A DNA stretch of 33,426 nucleotides from a bacterium (lineage in GTDB: Bacteria > Bacillota > Clostridia > Lachnospirales > Lachnospiraceae): positions 1 through 33,426 of the forward strand of contig JAMPCE010000025.1 in the NCBI GenBank assembly GCA_023666335.1, in the 5' to 3' direction. This document shows, in pieces, positions 24,657 to 32,287 of this stretch (its first letter is position 1; each line of letters opens with the position of its first letter). Made by a program: the position numbers and the translations under genes. The notes beneath the pieces were generated by a model. That model made no database searches, had not been told where the DNA came from, and saw only the letters and a program-made list of their open reading frames with translations.

Positions 24657-24702
24657 AAAATCAACTCCCTTGGAAAGATGCCGCTTTATTTATAGCATAT
24701 TC

Positions 24703-24731
24703 AGTATACTATGAAATCATTGTATTTTCAA
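24703..24731 (-). promoter_or_regulatory. promoter of the retropepsin operon
   Basis: On the minus strand, TTGAAA (24731-24726), a 17-base spacer and TATACT (24708-24703), about 45 bases before the ATG at 24656. This makes the operon look functional even though it lies in a region of gene relics. Confidence 0.6.
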
Positions 24732-24882
24732 GTTCGTTTGTAGGTTCTATTTGCAACAGAAATTTGGCGATTGAAAACAAAATAACTTTAGAAAAAGGGT
24801 CATGTCTCCGAAATAAATCATAACAAGGTAACGATCACAGACAAAAGCAACAAAAGTCAGACGGAAATGGAGGCGGCATCAA

Positions 24883-25491
24883 ATGAATATATCATGGAAC
24901 CAGACCAGCAGCATCTTGCGGAGAATGAATTCCGCAGGGATGTTAAAGAGTACACAGGACAGACTGGAGCGGCAGGAACAGACGCAGAAGCAGGTAGACT
25001 TTTTCGAGAAGCAAAAGGAAAATCTGAAAAACGTCGCATGCGGCAGCGTGGAGGAAATCGCTGAAAAACTGAAACTGTTCCAGTCTTATGAGGATCAGAT
25101 CGCGGCGGTAAAGGCAGCTTACAATCAGGAGCAGATGTTCCACATTCTGGATGAGTCCACGGAGCGCGGGGAAAAGATCGCGGAAGCGGTCGAGAAGTCG
25201 AAACCCAAGACGCCGGAAGAGCGTCTGGAAGAGATGGTCGAGGAGGCACTTGGCGTCGAGGACGGCGGCGAACTCGAGGAGATCATGGACGAACTCGAGG
25301 AAGTGGCGGAGGAACTGACGGAAGAATTGGTGCAGGAGACGACGGAAGAACTGGCGGAGGCGCTGCCTGAAAAGGCGGAACTATCTGCGGAAGCGGTCGC
25401 AGAAGCGGCTGCCGCAGCAGAAGCAGCCGAGAAAGAAGCAGGCGCGGCAGGGCTTCCCGAGGGATATCTTCCTTTCGATGTGAGATTATGA
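24883..25491 (+). CDS. acidic coiled-coil protein of unknown function
   Basis: A 202-residue soluble protein. The start has GGAGG about 11-15 bases upstream. Residues 1-100 are a helical, charged region with heptad-like spacing (RLERQEQTQKQVDFFEKQKE). Residues 108-160 are extremely Glu-rich (LEEIMDELEEVAEELTEELV) and 165-190 are Ala/Glu-rich. The C-terminus ends in GLPEGYLPFDVRL, which may be a short recognition tail. There is no membrane segment. It lies at the right edge of the mobile region, and GC content and codons are back to chromosomal style. Its last bases overlap the stop of the convergent ABC-F gene by six. The family is not recognised. Confidence 0.7.
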   Translation: MNISWNQTSSILRRMNSAGMLKSTQDRLERQEQTQKQVDFFEKQKENLKNVACGSVEEIAEKLKLFQSYEDQIAAVKAAYNQEQMFHILDESTERGEKIAEAVEKSKPKTPEERLEEMVEEALGVEDGGELEEIMDELEEVAEELTEELVQETTEELAEALPEKAELSAEAVAEAAAAAEAAEKEAGAAGLPEGYLPFDVRL

Positions 25492-27036
25492 TTCGGCTTT
25501 CGGAGGCGCATCAAGCGTTATCACTTTGGTAGCCGTTTTCTCGCGGAACCGCACGTCGTGTTCCACGAAGAGAAGCGTCGGCTCATAGGTCAAAAGCAGT
25601 TTTTCAATCTGCATTCTGGAAAAGACGTCGATATAATTTAAGGGTTCATCCCAGACATAGAGGTGGGCGGGAGTTAAAAGGCTTGCGGCGAGCAGCACCT
25701 TTTTCTTCTGCCCCTCTGAATAATCTTCCATATTTTTCACAAACTGTACCCGTTCCAGATCAAGCTGCCGTAAGATTGAGCAGAGCAGGCTGTGATCGAG
25801 ATTTTGCTTCTCACAAAAGGCAGGGAGGCTGCCGCTCAGAAAGGAAGCGTCCTGACTGACATAGGAGATCACAAGTCCCGAGACGGTTTCGCATACGCCT
25901 GTTTCGGAGACGGTCAGTTCGGATGTTTCGTATCCCGCTTTTTGCAGAATCGCTTTGAGGAGCGTGGATTTTCCGCAGCCGTTTTCTCCGTGCAGTGCCA
26001 CCCGTTCTCCGCTGCGAATGTCGAAAGTAAGATCGCTAAAGAGAGGGCGATCGGCTCCGGCATAGCGCAGGCTGTAGTTTCGGATATCCACGAGCCTTTC
26101 TTTGTGATGGGTAAGCGGCATCAGTTTTAAGTCTACAGGCTGCTCCAGATCCTGCAAAAGTCCTTCCTTTTCCTCGATCTCGCGATCGATCCGCTGTTTC
26201 ATCTGGGTGACGCGGCTCTGCATTTTCTTTGTCTTTGCGCCGATGTAGGATCTGGTGGACAGAGAACGGTCGTGCTCTTTTACAGGATCATAGCCGATCT
26301 TGGCGCGCTCGCTTTTGTCAGCCCATTCGGCGGTGCGTCTGGCGGCATGTTTCAGTTTTCCGATCTCTTTTTGATGCTTTTCGTTTTCCGCCACGGCAAA
26401 ACGGTCCTTGCGCTGCTTGTTTTCCCACCAGACGGAGAAATTGCCGCTCTGTACTTCGATTGATTGACGGTTTAATACAAGAACATGGTCGATACAGGCG
26501 TCGAGCAGATCCCTGTCATGAGAGACCAGAATAAAGCCTTTTTTGGAAGACAGATAGGTTTTTACGCAGTCTCGGGCTGCCTGATCCAGATGGTTTGTCG
26601 GTTCGTCGATCAGCAGGAAATCATTTTCCGCAGAAAACAGGAGGGCAAGCAGGAGTTTGGTCTGTTCCCCGAAACTCAAAGTACGGAAAGGACGGTAAAG
26701 GATATCGGCATCCTCCTTTAGCTGTGCCAGTTCGCAGATGACGCGCCATTCTTCGCATCCCGGTTTTAAATCTTCCAGAAAGGAAGAGGCGGGAAGATTT
26801 TTTTGCGTTTCCGTTACAGGATAGGGGAAATAATCAAAGACGGCGCTTGCGGTGATGGAGCCGCGATAGGCATAAGCACCCGTCAGCAGGCGCAGGAAAG
26901 TGGTCTTTCCTTTGCCGTTTCTGCCGATGAAGCCTAGCTTCCAGTCGGTGTCGATGGAAAAAGAGACATGTTCAAAAATGTTATCGAAACTTCCCTCATA
27001 GGAAAAAGTCAGATCGTTTACAAGGATTTGTGACAT
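25486..27036 (-). CDS. Lsa-family ABC-F ribosome-protection-type protein
   Basis: A cytoplasmic twin-ATPase without membrane segments, 516 residues. First domain: Walker A GRNGKGKT, signature LSFGEQ, Walker B LLIDEPTNHLD. A linker of about 80 charged residues (the tip that reaches the ribosome's tRNA sites) follows, then the second domain: GENGCGKST, YSEGQKKK and VWDEPLNYID. Overall sequence and order resemble the Lsa/Vga group that protects ribosomes from lincosamides, streptogramin A and pleuromutilins. A resistance phenotype is inferred, not shown. AAGGAG lies 8 bases before ATG 27036; the longer in-frame ATG at 27060 overlaps the attenuator and is less likely. The leader shows an attenuation arrangement. 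Confidence 0.9.
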   Translation of the reverse strand: MSQILVNDLTFSYEGSFDNIFEHVSFSIDTDWKLGFIGRNGKGKTTFLRLLTGAYAYRGSITASAVFDYFPYPVTETQKNLPASSFLEDLKPGCEEWRVICELAQLKEDADILYRPFRTLSFGEQTKLLLALLFSAENDFLLIDEPTNHLDQAARDCVKTYLSSKKGFILVSHDRDLLDACIDHVLVLNRQSIEVQSGNFSVWWENKQRKDRFAVAENEKHQKEIGKLKHAARRTAEWADKSERAKIGYDPVKEHDRSLSTRSYIGAKTKKMQSRVTQMKQRIDREIEEKEGLLQDLEQPVDLKLMPLTHHKERLVDIRNYSLRYAGADRPLFSDLTFDIRSGERVALHGENGCGKSTLLKAILQKAGYETSELTVSETGVCETVSGLVISYVSQDASFLSGSLPAFCEKQNLDHSLLCSILRQLDLERVQFVKNMEDYSEGQKKKVLLAASLLTPAHLYVWDEPLNYIDVFSRMQIEKLLLTYEPTLLFVEHDVRFREKTATKVITLDAPPKAES

Positions 27037-27055
27037 CAGTAATTCTCCTTTTGGC

Positions 27056-27091
27056 GACATAAAAACAATACGGAAATCAGGATCCGTACTG
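27056..27091 (-). terminator. leader terminator (attenuator) of the ABC-F gene
   Basis: On the minus strand, AGTACGGA (27090-27083) pairs with TCCGTATT (27074-27067), one G-T pair included, with an 8-base loop. It is followed by GTTTTTA. It sits inside the 5' leader, between the short uORF and the gene's start, so it would stop transcription unless a stalled ribosome changes the fold. Confidence 0.7.
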
Positions 27092-27118
27092 CAAAACCAT
27101 CATGCAATCAAAAGCAGA

Positions 27119-27130
27119 TTACTTTTTCAT
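27119..27130 (-). CDS. leader uORF (Met-Lys-Lys-stop) of the ABC-F gene
   Basis: On the minus strand, GAGAGGTGAAAGG is followed directly by ATG AAA AAG TAA. It is a four-codon unit about 20 bases into the transcript of the ABC-F promoter, ahead of the leader terminator. Very short uORFs with strong ribosome binding sites are known attenuation sensors for ARE ABC-F genes, in which antibiotic stalling on the uORF prevents the terminator from forming. The motif is seen; the mechanism is inferred by analogy. Confidence 0.6.
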   Translation of the reverse strand: MKK

Positions 27131-27159
27131 CCTTTCACCTCTCGCTGTCAGATAAAAAT

Positions 27160-27188
27160 ATTTTAGCATAATACCGTGACGGTGTCAA
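27160..27188 (-). promoter_or_regulatory. promoter of the ABC-F leader transcript
   Basis: On the minus strand, consensus TTGACA (27188-27183), a 17-base spacer and TAAAAT (27165-27160). Transcription would start near 27153, giving a leader of about 117 bases before the gene's ATG. Confidence 0.8.
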
Positions 27189-27212
27189 ACAGGAAGGGTT
27201 ATGAAGATGGTG

Positions 27213-27241
27213 TTGTAACGGATCATGATAAGCGGTATAAT
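27213..27241 (+). promoter_or_regulatory. promoter of the cupin gene
   Basis: TTGTAA (27213-27218), a 17-base spacer and consensus TATAAT (27236-27241), 23 bases before the cupin ATG. It is back to back with the ABC-F promoter, about 25 bases apart. Confidence 0.7.
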
Positions 27242-27264
27242 ACAGAAGAGGAGGATGAGAGCAT

Positions 27265-27594
27265 ATGATTTTGGATTTTGATGCGATCGGGGAACAGGTC
27301 ATTCCCCATTTTAAGGGCGGTGAAAAGGAATTTAAGTCGCATATGTATACGGACGAGGCATGTAAGATCATGCGCGCGTCCTTAGAGCCGGGAGCGACCA
27401 TCGGCTTACATACCCATGAGACGAACAGCGAGATCATTTTTATGTTAGAGGGGACGGGCGTGGTACTCTACGACGACGGCAGGGAGATCCTGCCTGCGGG
27501 GAGCTGCCACTATTGTCCGAAAGGGCACAGCCACAGTCTGCGCAATGAGAGCGATGAGACGATCGTATTTTATGCGGTGGTGCCGGAGCAGTAG
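27265..27594 (+). CDS. single-domain cupin protein
   Basis: A 109-residue soluble protein forming one beta-barrel. The first cupin motif is GLHTHETNSEIIFMLEG, with metal ligands H49, H51 and E56. The second is PKGHSHSLRN, with H90 and N94. All four usual metal-binding residues are therefore present. Stand-alone small cupins bind sugars or small ligands or act as simple enzymes; the substrate cannot be told here. The start is supported by GAGGAGG. It is transcribed alone and ends in a hairpin shared with the convergent ferritin-like gene. Confidence 0.88.
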   Translation: MILDFDAIGEQVIPHFKGGEKEFKSHMYTDEACKIMRASLEPGATIGLHTHETNSEIIFMLEGTGVVLYDDGREILPAGSCHYCPKGHSHSLRNESDETIVFYAVVPEQ

Positions 27595-27615
27595 GGCATT
27601 GCAATGCCCCTGCTC
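27586..27615. other. hairpin between convergent cupin and ferritin-like genes
   Basis: GGGCATTGCAATGCCC (27594-27609) is a perfect palindrome and is extended by GAGCAG/CTGCTC at 27586-27591 and 27610-27615. It covers the cupin stop codon and abuts the other gene's stop. There is no T run on either strand, so it may be a 3' stabiliser or a weak bidirectional terminator. Confidence 0.55.
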
Positions 27616-28055
27616 TACAGATACCCCCGGATATCCTGCGCCAGTTTTTCTTCCAGTGTGATCAGGCGCTTCGTGATATCCTTGGCTTTTTCCTCGGCGG
27701 CTCGATACTGGTTCAGATATTTGCTGAGAGATTTTACGCCCATGTTGCAGCCGTCCGTCATCAGATCGGCAATGGTCTCGTCCGACTCGTTCATGACGAG
27801 TTTTACGTTGGTCTTCATCCACGACATACTTTTTGCCATAGGGTTTGGCTCTTTGCCGCCGTCGTGGTATGTTTCCAGAAGAATCTGAATCTCGTCCTTT
27901 AATTTCTCGTGTTTGTTCTTGCAGTCGGAAAGGCATTTTTGAAGCTTTTCGTCGTGCACATAATCAAAAACGTCGTCAATCGCGGCGACGCCCATCTTAA
28001 TGCCGGCGTCGCATTCCCGTAACAGTTTAATGGTATCTGATTCGATCATGGTCAT
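27615..28055 (-). CDS. small helical, ferritin-like protein (second paralogue)
   Basis: A 146-residue all-helical protein. It shares with the protein at 1572-2003 the segments IKMGVAAIDDVF and DGCNMGVKSLSKYLN, the overall length and a C-terminal helix rich in Lys/Glu. A family-like stretch in the middle is NPMAKSMSWMKTNVKLVMN. ATG 28055 has AAGGAG 4 bases upstream and a second in-frame ATG (28049) is 10 bases away; either could be used. The family is probably DUF2383-like and the metal ligands are uncertain. It is transcribed alone. What distinguishes the two copies is not visible. Confidence 0.65.
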   Translation of the reverse strand: MTMIESDTIKLLRECDAGIKMGVAAIDDVFDYVHDEKLQKCLSDCKNKHEKLKDEIQILLETYHDGGKEPNPMAKSMSWMKTNVKLVMNESDETIADLMTDGCNMGVKSLSKYLNQYRAAEEKAKDITKRLITLEEKLAQDIRGYL

Positions 28056-28173
28056 TTCACTCCTTTTCTGCGAATATGATAGTAGAGAGTATGTCCGTTT
28101 TTTGCGTTGCTATTCTCTGCATCTTGATCAGCGGAGAAAGGATTGGATTATGGGCGGGATATATGATATAATT

Positions 28174-28221
28174 GTCGCAGGATCGGCATCCTGCGACCAA
28201 AGAATTGCTGCGCAATTCTTT
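28174..28221. other. two perfect hairpins upstream of the MATE gene
   Basis: GTCGCAGGAT (28174-28183) pairs perfectly with ATCCTGCGAC (28188-28197) over a CGGC loop. Next to it, AAAGAATTGC (28199-28208) pairs perfectly with GCAATTCTTT (28212-28221) over a 3-base loop. Both are 10-bp stems. Most of the first hairpin is repeated at 28266-28283. Confidence 0.8.
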
Positions 28222-28230
28222 CTGAAATGA

Positions 28231-28259
28231 TTTACTGTATTCGCTCTTGAGAATACAAT
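28231..28259 (+). promoter_or_regulatory. promoter of the MATE operon
   Basis: TTTACT (28231-28236), a 17-base spacer and TACAAT (28254-28259). Transcription would start near 28266, which is exactly where the repeat copy GTCGCAGAATCGGCATCC begins. Confidence 0.5.
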
Positions 28260-28265
28260 ATCCGT

Positions 28266-28283
28266 GTCGCAGAATCGGCATCC
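28266..28283 (+). repeat. direct copy of the upstream hairpin sequence
   Basis: GTCGCAGAATCGGCATCC matches 28174-28191 at 17 of 18 positions. The second half of the upstream hairpin (TGCGAC) is not repeated, so this copy cannot fold alone. It may be a second binding half-site or a remnant of a duplication. Confidence 0.7.
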
Positions 28284-28308
28284 CCGGATCCACAGGAGTA
28301 AAAAACAC

Positions 28309-29700
28309 ATGAAAACGTTGGCACAGAAAAAAACGGCGGTCGATCTGCTGCAAGGACCTATCTTAAAGTCCATGCTCGCCTTTGCGGTCCCGATCCTTTT
28401 TTCGGGTATCTTTCAGCAGTTCTATAATACGATGGACACAGTGATCATCGGTTACACGCTGGGCGATGAGGCGCTGGCGGCGATGGGCGCTGCGGGAGCG
28501 ATCTTTGAACTGCTTTCGGGATTTGCCCTCGGCATCGGGAACGGGCTTGCTATTGTAACAGCCAGGAGTTTCGGGAGCGGCGACGGGGAGCAGTTGAAGC
28601 GTTCGGTTGCGGCTTCTCTTGTGATCGGCGTCGTTGTGACGGTACTGCTCACGACGGCGGTGCGCTTTATTTTATATCCTTTTCTGAACGTTTTGCATAC
28701 GCCGCCCGAGATCATTGATGAAGCTTATTCCTATATTTCGACGATCACGCTGTTTATCGGGGTCATGTTTGCTTATAATCTTTGTGCGGGGCTTTTGCGC
28801 GCCATCGGAAACAGTGTGATGCCGCTTGTCTTTTTGATTTTGTCGTCGCTTCTCAATATCGTCCTGGATCTGCTTTTGATCAAGCAGCTGCATATGGGCG
28901 TGCGGGGCGCGGCGGTGGCGACGGTGATCGCGCAGGCTGTTTCGGTGTTTGCCTGTCTGGTCTATATCGGAAAACGGGCTGGGATTTTGATTCCGCAGAA
29001 AAAACATTTTGTCCGGGACAAGGACTTATACCTGGAAATGCTCGCGCAGGGCTTTGCTATGGCTTTTATGAGCAGTATCGTCAGCGCAGGTTCAGCGATA
29101 TTACAATCCGGCATCAATGGGCTGGGGTATCTGGTGATCGCGGGACATGTGGCGGCAAGAAAACTGTTTTCCTTTTTGATGATGCCCTATATTGCGGTCA
29201 GTCAGACGCTCAGTACTTTTGTGGCGCAAAACTACGGGGCAGGGCAGATGGAGCGGATTCGCAGGGCGGTCAAGTATTCCTATCTGTGCGGCGCGGTATT
29301 GACGGCGGGGATTACGCTCTTTACGATTCCTCTTGCACCAATGCTCGTGCGGCTGCTCTCGGGATCGTCCGAAACGGTGGTCATAGAAAACGGCGCGTTG
29401 TATCTGCGGGTGGTGGCGCCTTGTATGATCATACTGACTTTCCTGAATCCGACCCGCTTTGCGTTACAGAGTATCGGCAACAAGATCCTGCCCATCCTTT
29501 CCAGTGTGATCGAGTTGATCGGAAAATATCTGTTCGTGGTATTTCTGATTCCGCGGTTTGCCTATCTGGCGGTGATCTTCTGTGAGCCGGTAATCTGGGC
29601 GTTTATGGATGTGGAGCTTTTGTGGGCGTTTTGGAGAAATCCGAAAGTCAGGGCAGGAAAAGCGGAAGAAGTGAAGGAGCGGGAAGCGGCGCGCAGTTGA
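28309..29700 (+). CDS. MATE family multidrug efflux transporter
   Basis: A 463-residue membrane protein with about twelve hydrophobic segments in two halves. It shows the family pattern PILFSGIFQQFYNTMDTVI near the start and CAGLLRAIGNSVMPLVFLIL with the polar LRAIGN in the first half. MATE proteins expel organic cations, using a Na+ or H+ gradient. The start is fixed by AGGAG 10 bases before ATG 28309; an in-frame start upstream falls within the repeat region and is rejected. It heads a likely four-gene operon. The substrate is not predictable. Confidence 0.9.
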   Translation: MKTLAQKKTAVDLLQGPILKSMLAFAVPILFSGIFQQFYNTMDTVIIGYTLGDEALAAMGAAGAIFELLSGFALGIGNGLAIVTARSFGSGDGEQLKRSVAASLVIGVVVTVLLTTAVRFILYPFLNVLHTPPEIIDEAYSYISTITLFIGVMFAYNLCAGLLRAIGNSVMPLVFLILSSLLNIVLDLLLIKQLHMGVRGAAVATVIAQAVSVFACLVYIGKRAGILIPQKKHFVRDKDLYLEMLAQGFAMAFMSSIVSAGSAILQSGINGLGYLVIAGHVAARKLFSFLMMPYIAVSQTLSTFVAQNYGAGQMERIRRAVKYSYLCGAVLTAGITLFTIPLAPMLVRLLSGSSETVVIENGALYLRVVAPCMIILTFLNPTRFALQSIGNKILPILSSVIELIGKYLFVVFLIPRFAYLAVIFCEPVIWAFMDVELLWAFWRNPKVRAGKAEEVKEREAARS

Positions 29701-29741
29701 AAAAAGAGCAACGGAAAGAGGCGGAAAAGCGAGGGTTCAAA

Positions 29742-31541
29742 ATGGAAAAAACGACAACGGTAAAGGAACGCTTACAGGCACTTCGGAAAGAGATGGAAAA
29801 GCGGCATTTTGCGGCTTACATCGTACCGACGGAGGATTTTCACGGTTCGGAATATGTGGGGGCGCACTTTAAGGCGCGGGAATACCTGTCGGGCTTTACG
29901 GGTTCCGCGGGGACGCTGCTCGTTTTAAGAGACAGCGCTGCATTGTGGACGGACGGCAGATATTTTCTGCAGGCGCGGGAAGAACTGAAAGACAGCGGTA
30001 TCAAGTTGATGGAGAGCGGCGAGCCGGGCGTGCTAAAACTCTCGGAATATCTGGCGGAAACGCTTGCGAAAGGCGCTCGCGTCGGTTTTGACGGACGTAC
30101 GGTGACGGGCGCGTTTGTGAAAGAATTGCAAAAAAAGACGGCGGAAAAAGAACTTACTTTTCATGGGAAAGAGGATCTGACAGACCTTGTCTGGCAGGGG
30201 AGACCGCCTTTGTCCGCGGAGCCTGTGTGGGAACTGCCCGCAGCGTACGCGGGACTTTCCCGGGAAGAAAAACTTTCCAAGGTGCGGGAAAAGATGGAGG
30301 AGAAAGGCGCGGATGCCTTTCTGGTGACGGATTTGACGGAGAGCGCCTGGCTGTTGAACCTGCGGGGAAACGATGTAAAGAATACGCCGGTCTTTCTGGC
30401 ATATATGCTGCTCACAAAAAGGCGTACGCTGTTATGTGCGCAGGCGGATGCTTTTTCGGAGGCGGTCCGCAAAGAATTGGCAAAAACGGGCGTGACGCTT
30501 CTGCCGTATGAGAGCATTGCGGAACTGGTCGGTTCCCTGCCTGCCGGACAAAGACTTTGGGCGGACGAAAACAGGGTCAATTACCGCTTGCTTGGCGCTG
30601 TTTCCAAGGGCGTAGCGATCCTAAATGAGCCGAGCCCCATAGCAATCTTAAAAGCGGTAAAAACAGAGCGCGAAACCGAACATATGCGCTCGGTCCATGT
30701 AAAGGACGGCGTGGCGCTGACGCGGTTTATCTGCTGGCTGAAATCCAGGGTAAAAGAGGAGGAGATCACGGAGATCAGCGCTGCCGCAAAGCTAGAGGCG
30801 TTCCGGACGGAGACGGAGGGGTATCTCGGCCCGAGTTTTGATCCCATCATCGCATATGGACCGCACGGCGCCATCGTACATTATGATGCCTCCCCTGAGA
30901 CGGATGTGCGGATCGAGCCGAAAGGGCTTTGTCTGGTCGATACGGGAGGGCATTACAGCGAGGGCACCACGGACGTTACCCGCACGATCGTCTTGGGTGA
31001 GCTGACGGCGGAGGAAAAGCGGGCTTATACACTGGTGTTAAAGGGGCATCTGCGCCTGATGGGAGCCAGATTTCCGGAGGGTGTGAGCGGACAGAATCTG
31101 GATGCCATCGCCCGCGGACCGTTGTGGGAACAGGGGCTTGATTATCGGCACGGAACAGGGCATGGCGTGGGGTATCTCTTGAGCGTTCACGAGGGACCGC
31201 AGAACATCCGCTGGAGGCAGGGAAAAGAGAAAGCCGTGCCGCTTGCGCCGGGGATGATCTTTTCCAATGAACCGGGGTATTATGCGGAGGGCGCGTTTGG
31301 CGTGCGCCACGAGAACCTGATGCTGGTCGTCAAAGGACAGAAGACAGACTACGGGCAGTTTTTGGAACTCATGCCCCTTACGATGGCGCCTTTCGATCGG
31401 GATGGCATCGAGGCGGAGATGCTGAACGCAGAGGAACGCGCGCTGTTGAACGCTTATCATCAGAAAGTTTATGAGACGCTGTCCCCGTTCTTTTCCGGGG
31501 AGGAACTTGCCTGGCTGCGAGAGGCGACGGCGGCGTTCTGA
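29742..31541 (+). CDS. Xaa-Pro aminopeptidase (M24B, long form)
   Basis: A 599-residue cytoplasmic enzyme that removes N-terminal residues before proline. The layout is two creatinase-type N-terminal domains (about 1-130 and 145-300), the M24 pita-bread domain (about 310-540) and a C-terminal tail. The five metal ligands are all present: D400 in LVDTGG, D411 in TTDVTRT, H474 in GTGHGVG, E510 in SNEPGYY and E524 in RHENLML. Length and order match the three-domain eukaryote-like form. It starts 41 bases after the MATE stop; an ORF start within the MATE end is rejected for lack of a ribosome binding site. The ribosome binding site here is weak (GCGAGGG). Confidence 0.92.
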   Translation: MEKTTTVKERLQALRKEMEKRHFAAYIVPTEDFHGSEYVGAHFKAREYLSGFTGSAGTLLVLRDSAALWTDGRYFLQAREELKDSGIKLMESGEPGVLKLSEYLAETLAKGARVGFDGRTVTGAFVKELQKKTAEKELTFHGKEDLTDLVWQGRPPLSAEPVWELPAAYAGLSREEKLSKVREKMEEKGADAFLVTDLTESAWLLNLRGNDVKNTPVFLAYMLLTKRRTLLCAQADAFSEAVRKELAKTGVTLLPYESIAELVGSLPAGQRLWADENRVNYRLLGAVSKGVAILNEPSPIAILKAVKTERETEHMRSVHVKDGVALTRFICWLKSRVKEEEITEISAAAKLEAFRTETEGYLGPSFDPIIAYGPHGAIVHYDASPETDVRIEPKGLCLVDTGGHYSEGTTDVTRTIVLGELTAEEKRAYTLVLKGHLRLMGARFPEGVSGQNLDAIARGPLWEQGLDYRHGTGHGVGYLLSVHEGPQNIRWRQGKEKAVPLAPGMIFSNEPGYYAEGAFGVRHENLMLVVKGQKTDYGQFLELMPLTMAPFDRDGIEAEMLNAEERALLNAYHQKVYETLSPFFSGEELAWLREATAAF

Positions 31542-31611
31542 CGGGGCGGAGAAAAAAGGCGCTGCGGAATATAAAGAGAACAAGTGTTCGAAATCGAGAA
31601 GAGGAAAGGCT

Positions 31612-32253
31612 ATGCGAGAGGAAAAGGCGCTGCGGGAGGAAATCTGTGAAATTGGAAAAAGAATGTATGCACGGCGCATGGTGGCGGCGAACGACGGCAA
31701 TATCTCGGCGCGTCTTTCGGATTCGGAGATTTTGTGTACGCCCACAGGCGTTTCCAAAGGGTTTATGAAGCCGGAACAGCTTGTCAGGATCGACCTTTCG
31801 GGAAATGTGCTGGAAATGCAGGAAGGGTTTGGTCCGTCCTCCGAGGTCAGGATGCACCTGCGGGTCTATCAGAAGCGCTCGGACATTGCGGCGGTGGTAC
31901 ATGCGCATCCGATCTTTGCGACCAGCTTTGCGGTGATGGGCATGCCGCTTGACGTTCCGATCATGCCGGAAGTGATCGTGAATTTCGGGAAGATTCCGCT
32001 CGCTCCCTACGGGACGCCGTCCACAGCGGAGATTCCGGACGCCATCGAACCGTATCTGGCGGAATATGAGGCGATCCTTTTAGAACATCACGGGGCGCTC
32101 ACCTGGGCGGAGGATCTGACGGCGGCTTATATGAAAATGGAATCTCTGGAGTTTTACGCGGAACTTTTATATCGGGCGACACAGCTTGGCGGGCCGAGGG
32201 AACTTACGGAGGAGCAGCTTGCGAGATTGCGGGGGCTGTTGCAGGGAATGTGA
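31612..32253 (+). CDS. class II aldolase/adducin family protein
   Basis: A 213-residue soluble enzyme of the L-fuculose-phosphate aldolase type. The zinc-binding His pair is in VVHAHPIFA (H97 and H99), a third His is in LEHHGALTW (H159/H160), and the catalytic Glu is E78 in SSEVRMHL. The phosphate-binding start NDGNISARL is typical. All residues needed for a Zn2+-dependent aldol cleavage are present. The substrate is one of several sugar phosphates (fuculose-1-P, rhamnulose-1-P, methylthioribulose-1-P and others) and cannot be told apart here. Start ATG 31612 has GAGGAAAG 3-10 bases upstream. The gene is in the MATE-aminopeptidase operon, without kinase or isomerase partners. Confidence 0.88.
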   Translation: MREEKALREEICEIGKRMYARRMVAANDGNISARLSDSEILCTPTGVSKGFMKPEQLVRIDLSGNVLEMQEGFGPSSEVRMHLRVYQKRSDIAAVVHAHPIFATSFAVMGMPLDVPIMPEVIVNFGKIPLAPYGTPSTAEIPDAIEPYLAEYEAILLEHHGALTWAEDLTAAYMKMESLEFYAELLYRATQLGGPRELTEEQLARLRGLLQGM

Positions 32254-32287
32254 CGGGTATCGTGCTGCGAGAGGATAGTAGGAACAA

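Noticed and set aside
28782..29585. 267-codon plus-strand frame inside the MATE gene
   Set aside because: It overlaps a clear 12-TM transporter in another frame and reads as Cys/Arg/Gly-rich noise.
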